Below, piece by piece: positions 1 to 4,861 of a stretch of 13,996 nucleotides of DNA. This stretch comes from Patescibacteria group bacterium (GTDB taxonomy: Bacteria; Patescibacteriota; Minisyncoccia; Phycocordibacterales; GWA1-40-21). The stretch spans positions 1 through 13,996 of the forward strand of contig JAGXAA010000017.1 in NCBI GenBank assembly GCA_018971765.1, written 5' to 3'. A model generated the notes under the pieces. That model was not told the DNA's origin. It searched no databases and saw nothing but the letters and a program-made list of their open reading frames with translations. Made by a program: the position numbers and the translations under genes. Each line of letters opens with the position of its first letter. Within the stretch, counting starts at the first letter, position 1.

Positions 1-79
1 AAAAAATCTCATAATCGGTTCGAACTTGCTGATAGATTCATAAAATCCAGTATAAACAATATGGAATTGGCAAACGAGG

Positions 80-108
80 GAATTCCCGAAAAGATTTTTC
101 GGGAATTC
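80..108. repeat. Perfect 13-bp inverted repeat with 3-nt loop
   Basis: Arms at 80-92 and 96-108 are exact reverse complements around the loop GAT. There is no T-run directly after it on either strand, so it is not an obvious terminator. It belongs to a cluster of short-looped hairpins that continues to 234. Confidence 0.7.
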
Positions 109-116
109 AAAAAAGT

Positions 117-156
117 CGGTTCGAACTTTCAAATTAAGGATCGAACCGTCTTTTTT
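117..156 (+). terminator. Candidate plus-strand terminator hairpin
   Basis: CGGTTCGA (117-124) pairs exactly with TCGAACCG (141-148) around a 16-nt loop. It is followed by TCTTTTTT, which resembles a rho-independent terminator for transcription entering from the left edge. The left arm lies in a 13-nt sequence (116-128) that also occurs at 15-27, so the site could instead be part of a repeat family. No gene that would need it is visible upstream in the window. Confidence 0.35.
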
Positions 157-158
157 GA

Positions 159-234
159 GCCACGCGGAGCGTGGCGAATCCTTGCAGAATCAACCTTTGG
201 CGCGCTTCGCGCGCCTGCCGAGGCGCGTAGCGCC
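159..234. repeat. Cluster of three GC-rich hairpins with 3-nt loops
   Basis: Three perfect stems follow one another: 159-165/169-175 (7 bp, loop GGA), 199-205/209-215 (7 bp, loop TTC) and 222-226/230-234 (5 bp, loop GTA). The segment is far more GC-rich than the flanking DNA. It lies just downstream of the tRNA-Ser gene in the tRNA's direction of transcription. Several overlapping reading frames stay open across it, but only because of the GC-rich palindromes. I see no protein family in them. Confidence 0.6.
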
Positions 235-273
235 GAGGCAACCTCCTCCCAAAATCGGGATTTGGATAAATTG

Positions 274-358
274 CGGAGGGTATGAGATTCGAACTCATGA
301 TGCCTTTCGGCATACTCGCTTTCCAAGCGAGCGCACTCGACCACTATGCGAACCCTCC
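274..358 (-). tRNA. tRNA-Ser (anticodon GGA)
   Basis: The minus strand folds into a class II tRNA. The acceptor stem pairs GGAGGGT (352-358) with ACCCTCC (275-281), with a G discriminator at 274 as is usual for serine tRNAs. The anticodon stem is CTCGC/GCGAG with loop TTGGAAA, placing anticodon GGA at 322-324, which reads UCC and UCU. A long variable arm (GCC-GAAA-GGC) and a T-arm with loop TTCGAAT complete the fold. The CCA end is not encoded: CAA follows the discriminator. The gene stands alone, with its own extended -10 element upstream. Confidence 0.96.
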
Positions 359-375
359 AATGATAATGATTTCGC

Positions 376-384
376 ATTATAGCA
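376..384 (-). promoter_or_regulatory. Extended -10 promoter of tRNA-Ser
   Basis: TGCTATAAT on the minus strand matches the extended -10 consensus TGnTATAAT perfectly. It ends 17 nt before the 5' end of tRNA-Ser, so transcription would begin about 10 nt upstream of the mature end. No good -35 box is visible, which is tolerated by extended -10 promoters. Confidence 0.6.
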
Positions 385-416
385 GAAAAAACATGAAAAA
401 ATAAAGATCCGAATTT

Positions 417-457
417 AAAAAGCCGTTATTTTGTTGGATAAAAATTAACGGCTTTTT
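417..457 (-). terminator. Intrinsic terminator after the htpX-side gene cluster
   Basis: Positions 417-428 and 446-457 form a perfect 12-bp stem with core GCCGTTA/TAACGGC, flanked by A5 and T5 runs. It lies 15 bp past the stop of the hypothetical gene at 472-954 and separates that cluster from tRNA-Ser. Because A and T runs flank both sides it could work in either direction. Confidence 0.8.
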
Positions 458-471
458 CTCTAAAATTTATT

Positions 472-954
472 TTAGATCGTGTTCATAAAAATATCAGTTA
501 GAGTTTTGATATTTTTATGATTGTCGCATTGGCAAGCAACACTATCGCTTGAAGCGAGATTAAGAATATGAGAGCGAACCATTAAAAAAATCTTCATCTC
601 GTACGCAAGACTTCTGATGTCTTTCGCCAAATTGCTTTTTTCTTCTCCGATATCCGAAGATAACAAAATTTCAGAGACTGATTTTAAGGCGCGGATCGCG
701 GCGGAAACGACACTGCAGGCTTTTTTTATCAAAGCATCTTTTTCCATCAATGATAAGCCGCCGCAATCGTTATTATTGTCGGAAATAACTGATTCCGACA
801 GCTTGTTTATGTTAAAGAAATCAATCGAAATTCCCAATAAAATTTTTCGCAACTTTTGAATGTCCGTAATTTCAATTGCTTTCACGGCCGCCCCCTTTCT
901 TTGTGTTGATGTTATTTTTAATAAAATTAAAAGTTCTTTTTTACCCAAATTCAT
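472..954 (-). CDS. Hypothetical protein, mainly helical
   Basis: I do not recognise this 160-residue protein. Most of it is predicted-helix-like sequence, rich in Leu, Ile, Ser, Lys and Asp, with no membrane segment or catalytic motif that I can see. The C-terminal part carries a Cys-Gln-Cys motif followed by Asp-Asn-His. The start is uncertain. The ATG at 954 lies 15 bp after the htpX stop, which fits compact operon spacing, but has no ribosome-binding site. A GTG at 885 is preceded by AAAGGGGG at a suitable distance and would give 138 residues. It is the last gene before a strong terminator and is probably co-transcribed with htpX. The function is unknown, and co-transcription alone does not show a link to HtpX. 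Confidence 0.6.
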   Translation of the reverse strand: MNLGKKELLILLKITSTQRKGAAVKAIEITDIQKLRKILLGISIDFFNINKLSESVISDNNNDCGGLSLMEKDALIKKACSVVSAAIRALKSVSEILLSSDIGEEKSNLAKDIRSLAYEMKIFLMVRSHILNLASSDSVACQCDNHKNIKTLTDIFMNTI

Positions 955-969
955 TATATCGCAAATTTT

Positions 970-1866
970 CTAAATATCCATATCGCGTAAAATTTTTATT
1001 CTCTCTTCCGCCGGAGGGTGAGTCATAAAGAGTTTGGCCAGCCAGTCGGCGGACTGACTCCCTTTAAGCGGAGATGATATGTAAAGATGCGCGGTCGCTT
1101 TGTTTATTCTTTTGAGCGGAATGGGGTACCCGGAAATTTTCTCCAAAGCCGAAGCCAAACCTTCCGGATAGCGAGTCAAGAGCGCGCCGGAAGCATCGGC
1201 TAGAAATTCCCTTTTGCGGGAAATAGCCAATTGGATAAGAGTGGCGATAATGGGAGTGAGGATGGCTAAAATTATTCCTATAAGCATCAGTACCTGCCCT
1301 CCGCCCTCCCTATCATCTCTCCTGCCTCTGAAAAACTGCGCTCTCAAAAAGAAATCCGAAAGGAGCGCCACGAAGCCGACAAGCACAACGACAATGGTTG
1401 AAACAAGAATGTCTTTATTTCCAATGTGCGAAAGCTCGTGAGCGATGACGCCCTCTAGTTCGTTCTTATTTAAAATCCGCAGAAGTCCCGATGTCACTGC
1501 GACAGCCGCGCGGTTCTCATTTCTTCCTGTCGCAAACGCGTTCGGCGACTCATCGTCTATCATATGAATTTTCGGCATCTTGAGACCTGCGGTAATGCAA
1601 AGATTTTCTACGATTCTATAAAGCTCCGGATTTTCCTCCCTCCTTATCGGCCTAGCGCCGGACATCGCCAAAACGATTTTGTCCGAATACCAATAGCTGA
1701 AAAAGTTCATGAACAAGCTGAAGACCACGGCGATAACCACGAAAGACGAATTGCCGTAAACCTGCGAAAATACCCAACCGATGCCTACGACGACAATCAA
1801 AAACAAGCTCATCAAAAGCCAAGTTTTTCTGATATTTTTAGATTGTTGGGTGTATAAAGTGGTCAT
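970..1866 (-). CDS. htpX: Membrane zinc metalloprotease HtpX (M48 family)
   Basis: HtpX is a membrane protease that degrades misfolded membrane proteins in envelope quality control. The 298-residue length matches the family. Hydrophobic segments lie at about 14-36, 41-60, 154-172 and 191-213. The zinc site HELSH is at residues 143-147, and the third ligand is Glu220 in SRKREFLADASGA. The conserved N-proximal motif ending SPNAFATG is also present. The start codon lies 4 nt after the toxin gene stop with no clear ribosome-binding site, suggesting translational coupling to the toxin gene. A decayed copy of this gene's first ~60 bp lies upstream at 2446-2507, so the native promoter connection was probably interrupted by the toxin-antitoxin insertion. 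The usual genomic partner lemA is still nearby. Confidence 0.97.
   Translation of the reverse strand: MTTLYTQQSKNIRKTWLLMSLFLIVVVGIGWVFSQVYGNSSFVVIAVVFSLFMNFFSYWYSDKIVLAMSGARPIRREENPELYRIVENLCITAGLKMPKIHMIDDESPNAFATGRNENRAAVAVTSGLLRILNKNELEGVIAHELSHIGNKDILVSTIVVVLVGFVALLSDFFLRAQFFRGRRDDREGGGQVLMLIGIILAILTPIIATLIQLAISRKREFLADASGALLTRYPEGLASALEKISGYPIPLKRINKATAHLYISSPLKGSQSADWLAKLFMTHPPAEERIKILRDMDI
1850..1866. repeat. 17-bp direct repeat, copy 1 (htpX start)
   Basis: This 17-bp sequence encodes the first codons of htpX (Met-Thr-Thr-Leu-Tyr-Thr) and recurs exactly at 2491-2507. The two copies bracket the toxin-antitoxin pair. Confidence 0.9.
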
Positions 1867-1870
1867 TATT

Positions 1871-2131
1871 TTATTCGTATAATTCCGAGTGCGAACCTAT
1901 ATTGATAAAAACAATATCACCATTCTCTCTTACGTAAAAAATAGCTCGGATGTTGCCAGTGATATTTATGCTTCTGCATCCTTCATATTCTCCACTCAAA
2001 GAATGATTATTAAGGATAGAGTGAAATTGATCATTTAAAAATAAATTGAAACGCTCTTCAAATTTATCTTGAATTTTTTGAGACAGTTTTTCAAAATGTT
2101 TGCGAAAATTTTTGTGATATTCCTGTCTCAT
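1871..2131 (-). CDS. RelE/YafQ-type mRNA interferase toxin
   Basis: This 86-residue protein fits the RelE/ParE superfamily of small toxins; the closest subgroup by eye is YafQ, a ribosome-dependent mRNA endonuclease. Diagnostic parts are HSLSGEYEGCRSI (43-55), the strand GNIRAIFYV (59-67) and the C-terminal GSHSELY (79-85), whose His81 corresponds to the catalytic C-terminal His of YafQ. At two other positions where YafQ has catalytic His and Asp, this protein appears to have Asn56 and Asn60, so activity or mechanism may differ. The gene starts 4 nt after the antitoxin stop, the usual coupled arrangement. It ends 4 nt before the htpX start. Assignment to a type II toxin-antitoxin system is firm; the exact subgroup is tentative. 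Confidence 0.88.
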   Translation of the reverse strand: MRQEYHKNFRKHFEKLSQKIQDKFEERFNLFLNDQFHSILNNHSLSGEYEGCRSINITGNIRAIFYVRENGDIVFINIGSHSELYE

Positions 2132-2135
2132 TTTT

Positions 2136-2411
2136 TTATTCTCTCAGACTTTTCATCATTTCTTCCGCCGTCTCAAACGGTCCAACAAGATTTTTTCCTT
2201 GTTTTATGTCTTTTAGCGCTTGATCTAAAATTTTTCTTGTTTTAGCATTAGGAACTGGTGGCTCGGAAAAAACTATTCTCTTTTCGCGCACAAATTCCCG
2301 AAGGTAGGTATTAACGACAGTGCTTAATGGTAAACCGAAATTTTTGGCCAATTTTTGAGCGTCTTTTTTCAAATTTTTATCCGTTTTTATGTTTATAACC
2401 GTCGTGTTCAT
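2136..2411 (-). CDS. RelB/DinJ-type antitoxin
   Basis: This 91-residue protein matches the RelB/DinJ antitoxin pattern. An N-terminal ribbon-helix-helix DNA-binding region (about 1-45, TVINIKTDKNLKKDAQKLAK then the STVVNTYL helix) is followed by an extended charged tail that would wrap the toxin. It would neutralise the toxin encoded 4 nt downstream and repress the shared promoter. A promoter with a consensus -35 lies immediately upstream, and the -10 ends only 9 nt before the ATG, so the mRNA would have almost no leader. No Shine-Dalgarno sequence is visible. Confidence 0.88.
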   Translation of the reverse strand: MNTTVINIKTDKNLKKDAQKLAKNFGLPLSTVVNTYLREFVREKRIVFSEPPVPNAKTRKILDQALKDIKQGKNLVGPFETAEEMMKSLRE

Positions 2412-2420
2412 AATAACTCT

Positions 2421-2448
2421 AGTGTATACCTTGGTTAGATTATGTCAA
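2421..2448 (-). promoter_or_regulatory. Promoter of the antitoxin-toxin operon
   Basis: On the minus strand TTGACA (2443-2448, perfect -35) and TACACT (2421-2426, four of six matches) are separated by 16 nt. The -10 ends 9 nt before the antitoxin ATG. The palindromic GTATAC overlapping the -10 is a possible operator core for the RelB-like protein. The -35 sits at the distal edge of the decayed htpX copy. Confidence 0.5.
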
Positions 2449-2507
2449 ATTCATCAAAAATTTAGCTTTTGAAATATTTTAGTTTGTCGAGTGTATAAAG
2501 TGGTCAT
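2446..2507 (-). pseudogene. Decayed duplicate of the htpX 5' end
   Basis: Aligned by eye to the first 63 bp of htpX (1866 downward), this stretch matches at 49 of 63 columns with one single-base gap. The first 17 bp, including the ATG, are identical. It would encode Met-Thr-Thr-Leu-Tyr-Thr-Arg-Gln-Thr-Lys and then, after the frameshift, stop at codon 18. It therefore cannot make HtpX. The toxin-antitoxin pair lies between this remnant and intact htpX. The simplest reading is that the pair was inserted at the htpX start with duplication of the gene's beginning, or arrived by recombination together with a second htpX start. Confidence 0.75.
2491..2507. repeat. 17-bp direct repeat, copy 2
   Basis: Exact copy of 1850-1866. 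It is the best-preserved part of the htpX 5' duplicate and marks the distal border of the toxin-antitoxin cassette. Confidence 0.9.
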
Positions 2508-2514
2508 ATAAAAA

Positions 2515-2817
2515 TCAAAACATACGAATATTTGACACAAACCAAAGAAATACAAGGGGGAAGATATTAAACACCGTAAGAAATACATTTAATACTGCTA
2601 ATATAAGCGATTCTTTTCTAATAACAGAAAAGAAATTAAGGATGCATGCAATTAACATTATTATTACAAAATAAAAGATGAAAGCGTAAAATGAATCAAA
2701 TTGTTTGTGATATAAAAAAATAGGATAATAAAATAATTCAATAAATATTCTCGTCTTAATAAAATACGAACCTTGGTTAAAAAGAAGAAATAAAAAAATC
2801 AAAAAAAATATAACCAT
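2515..2817 (-). CDS. Possible small membrane protein
   Basis: This 100-residue frame is very hydrophobic and rich in Phe, Ile and Leu. About three membrane-spanning stretches can be seen (roughly 1-14, 42-65 and 70-95), separated by short polar loops with Lys/Arg. I do not recognise a family. It ends 7 nt before the duplicated htpX ATG and lies after lemA, so it is in the old lemA-htpX interval. The DNA is extremely AT-rich, and no ribosome-binding site precedes the ATG. Another ATG at 2854 opens a 25-codon frame (starting Met-Lys-Asn-Lys-Phe-Gly) displaced by one base, so the real N-terminus could have been lost through a frameshift in a T-rich run. Moderate doubt remains that it is a gene. 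Confidence 0.45.
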   Translation of the reverse strand: MVIFFLIFLFLLFNQGSYFIKTRIFIELFYYPIFLYHKQFDSFYAFIFYFVIIMLIACILNFFSVIRKESLILAVLNVFLTVFNIFPLVFLWFVSNIRMF

Positions 2818-2858
2818 TTAAAAACAAAGCGGTATAGCCAAATTTATTTTTCATATTT

Positions 2859-2965
2859 TTATTTACAACCAAGAACCCCGCGGCAAGCCGACGAAGAATT
2901 GAGGATTAAAACGATTGCAACAAACGGAGTGATAAGAACAATTAGAATATCTAGAATTTGACCTT
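2859..2965 (-). other. Short hydrophobic open frame overlapping the lemA end
   Basis: A frame that overlaps the 3' end of lemA out of register continues to a TAA at 2859-2861. It reads a membrane-like stretch, ILDILIVLITPFVAIVLIL, followed by Asn-Ser-Ser-Ser-Ala-Cys and a Cys-Lys end. No ATG, GTG or TTG lies in a suitable place. It may be a remnant of a gene or may arise by chance, and I list it because the hydrophobic pattern is regular. Confidence 0.25.
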
Positions 2966-3505
2966 CACCGGTTCTCTCGCCTCCCCTTCTTCGAGCTGGA
3001 AGAATTCCATTTTGGAGAATTTGAACATGTCGGCGATTATGTTTTTCGGGAAAGATTCGATGCTGATATTCAAATCGCGGACATTGCCGTTGTAAAATCT
3101 TCTCGCCGCTTGGATTTTATTTTCCGTATCGGACAATTCGCGTTGAAGCTCCAAAAAATTCTCATTCGCTTTGAGCTCGGGGTAAGCCTCGGCAATGGCG
3201 AAAATTGATTTCAAAGCTCCGCTCAAGACATTTTCGGCCTTTCCCTTTTCCTCTATGTTTTGCGCGCCTAAGGCCATCGCTCGCGCCTTCGTCACATTTT
3301 CAAAAGCGGTCTTTTCGTGAGAGGCATAACCTTTCACAGTCTCCACCAAATTAGGAATGAGGTCATACCTCCTCTTGAGTTGAACATCGATATCCGCCCA
3401 TGCCTCTTTCGCCCTGTTTATCAATCTGATAAAACCATTGTAAATGACAACCGCCCAAAGAAAAAACAAAACCGCGATACCCATAATTACATATAATGTG
3501 TTCAT
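2951..3505 (-). CDS. lemA: LemA family protein
   Basis: LemA proteins are membrane-anchored four-helix proteins of poorly defined role, often encoded beside htpX. With the start at 3505 the product has 184 residues, normal for the family. An N-terminal membrane anchor (about 3-24) is followed by the conserved AWADIDVQLKRRYDLIPNLV stretch. The second signature, AEAYPELKANENFLELQ, and RRFYNGNVRDLN also match the family. In-frame ATGs at 3556 and 3541 were rejected as starts because the first lies upstream of the extended -10 element at 3540-3548 and the second lies inside it. The ATG at 3505 leaves a leader of about 28 nt. The original neighbour htpX is now separated by a small membrane frame and the toxin-antitoxin insertion. 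Confidence 0.96.
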   Translation of the reverse strand: MNTLYVIMGIAVLFFLWAVVIYNGFIRLINRAKEAWADIDVQLKRRYDLIPNLVETVKGYASHEKTAFENVTKARAMALGAQNIEEKGKAENVLSGALKSIFAIAEAYPELKANENFLELQRELSDTENKIQAARRFYNGNVRDLNISIESFPKNIIADMFKFSKMEFFQLEEGEAREPVKVKF

Positions 3506-3539
3506 ATTTTTTGATTGCCTTAGTTGGTAAGCGCTTAAC

Positions 3540-3548
3540 ATTATAACA
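3540..3548 (-). promoter_or_regulatory. Extended -10 promoter of lemA
   Basis: TGTTATAAT on the minus strand is a perfect TGnTATAAT element. Transcription would start near 3533, about 28 nt before the lemA ATG at 3505. No convincing -35 is present. It settles the lemA start choice. Confidence 0.6.
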
Positions 3549-3592
3549 CATTTCAAAAAATTAAGCTCCGCAACTTTGAATTGCGATGCTGT

Positions 3593-3606
3593 TAAATCGC
3601 GATTTA
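3593..3606. repeat. 14-bp perfect palindrome at the end of the coiled-coil gene
   Basis: TAAATCGCGATTTA is self-complementary and includes the stop codon of the coiled-coil gene (3604-3606). It has no T-run, so it is a poor terminator. It could be a protein-binding site between that gene and the lemA promoter, or chance. Confidence 0.4.
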
Positions 3607-3909
3607 CAAACTTTTGGTCTTTTCTTCAATCTTATTGACTCGCTCCTCCAACTTTCTCGCCCCGCGCTCCAAATCTTTGACTTCTTTGCTTATTGTGGCA
3701 AGAGTCTTTTCCATTTCAACATCGTCGGCTTTCAAATCCACATCATCAGCGCGGACTTGAAAAATTTCCTTATCCGCGAAGTTTTTGAATTCCTCCAGAT
3801 TTTTCACTTTTTCCATCAATAAATTCACATCGCAGATTACCTTATTGAGGGTATCAATCAATTCGCTCAAATTGTCCTTGTTTGAAATTTCAGAGTTTTG
3901 ATTTTTCAT
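3604..3909 (-). CDS. Coiled-coil hypothetical protein
   Basis: This 101-residue protein is soluble and highly charged. From about residue 15 to the end, hydrophobic residues recur with heptad-like spacing among Glu, Lys and Asp, for example LSELIDTLNKVICDVNLL and KVKDLERGARKLEERVNKIE-type repeats. It should form a long helical coiled coil. No catalytic or binding motif is visible and I cannot assign a family. It begins 8 nt after the stop of the membrane-anchored gene upstream (3918-4724), so the two are likely co-transcribed. Its start has no strong ribosome-binding site. It could be a scaffold or partner of the upstream protein, but this is only inferred from adjacency. Confidence 0.65.
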   Translation of the reverse strand: MKNQNSEISNKDNLSELIDTLNKVICDVNLLMEKVKNLEEFKNFADKEIFQVRADDVDLKADDVEMEKTLATISKEVKDLERGARKLEERVNKIEEKTKSL

Positions 3910-3917
3910 AAAGCCGT

Positions 3918-4724
3918 CTATTTTGTGAATCTGAAAGTTGGCAGTATTGAATCAAACTTGGCCAAAATGACTTTTTCGTCTAGCGGGTCTTTATCATTTA
4001 GTGTTGCTTCTACCAATAAAGATTTATTATCAAAGACAGTAACAACTTTGATCGATTTTTTATCGAGATTAATCGGTAGTCCCCCCACTTCAGAGCTTGA
4101 ATGTTTTGCTATTACCTTTTTGTAAGAAACTCCATTTATATTTATATCTTTGCATTCTAAAATAATTTGGGTGTCCGAATTAATGCAACCGGCAAGCTTA
4201 TCTAAGGTATAGTTATTTGCCGTGTTATCCATCAAGGAAAAATTTATTCTGATTGAATCTTTTGGACTTATTCTACGCGGCGTAAAAAGCAAGGTATCGT
4301 CACTGAGAATAAAGCCATATCTCATCATCCCCTCAAAGTCTTTTACTATCCATTCGGACGGATACCTAAACTCAAAACCATATTTGGTAAAAGTCTTCCA
4401 ATCAGACATCGCATTTTTATCATCACTTTTAGAATTAATTACGCTCGATTCGATAGATGTTGTCGCTGCCGCCTGAGAACCCGCTTCGCACCTTTCTTCC
4501 CATACTCGCAAGCACTTATTTTTTATAGCGCACCAAGAATAACCAGCGGGACCAATGCAACCATGAGCGTCTTTACTGCCCCCAATCAAATTATTTTCCG
4601 TGACCAGTGAGGGACTTGATGCTCTCATCCTAATAAGATGATAATAAACATAACCACTTCCAATTGCTAATAAAGCCAATACCGCGACCAGCAGAGGAGT
4701 TATAGATCCTTTTTGTTTATTCAT
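3918..4724 (-). CDS. Membrane-anchored protein with Cys/Trp motif and PsbP-like C-terminal region
   Basis: This is a 268-residue exported or anchored protein. Residues about 9-30 form one N-terminal membrane segment after a Lys-containing start. Next comes a compact motif with four cysteines (C56, C65, C71, C79): GCIGPAGYSWCAIKNKC followed by Leu-Arg-Val-Trp-Glu-Glu-Arg-Cys. A Ser/Ala-rich linker (about 80-105) leads to a domain starting YGFEFRYPSEW (115-125) and ending near ILPTFRFTK. That pattern of Tyr-Gly-Phe and Tyr-Pro-x-x-Trp is like PsbP-type or related extracytoplasmic beta-sandwich domains found in many candidate-phylum proteins. Catalytic residues are not evident. The four cysteines could form two disulfides outside the membrane. 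A coiled-coil gene follows after 8 nt. Function unknown. Confidence 0.82.
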   Translation of the reverse strand: MNKQKGSITPLLVAVLALLAIGSGYVYYHLIRMRASSPSLVTENNLIGGSKDAHGCIGPAGYSWCAIKNKCLRVWEERCEAGSQAAATTSIESSVINSKSDDKNAMSDWKTFTKYGFEFRYPSEWIVKDFEGMMRYGFILSDDTLLFTPRRISPKDSIRINFSLMDNTANNYTLDKLAGCINSDTQIILECKDININGVSYKKVIAKHSSSEVGGLPINLDKKSIKVVTVFDNKSLLVEATLNDKDPLDEKVILAKFDSILPTFRFTK

Positions 4725-4805
4725 ATAAATTGCTATCTAACTTTTAATTACAAAATCCTATTCACTTACAAAAGGATGGTATTACCATAACATAAGTAAT
4801 TGTTC

Positions 4806-4844
4806 ACAGCAAAAAATCACAACCTAGTTGTGATTTTTTGCTGT
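4806..4844 (-). terminator. groEL intrinsic terminator
   Basis: Two 18-nt arms (4806-4823 and 4827-4844) are perfect reverse complements around the loop CTA (plus strand). The stem carries A6 paired to T6, so the right arm supplies the T-run. It lies 18 bp past the groEL stop at 4862 and insulates the chaperonin operon from the gene at 3918-4724. Symmetry means it could act in both directions. Confidence 0.85.
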
Positions 4845-4861
4845 AAATTATTTCGTGAATC

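Noticed and set aside
61..382. Several overlapping open frames (74-82 codons) across the hairpin cluster and tRNA-Ser
   Set aside because: One translates the tRNA gene itself and the others run through GC-rich palindromes that lack stops in any frame. No start context or family match supports them.
1846..2510. Insertion sequence or transposon
   Set aside because: No transposase or terminal inverted repeats were seen; the only flanking similarity is the direct repeat made of the htpX start.
3506..3556. Longer lemA product starting at 3556
   Set aside because: The extra 17 residues are not LemA-like, and the upstream ATG lies before the extended -10 element at 3540-3548, so it would not be on the transcript.
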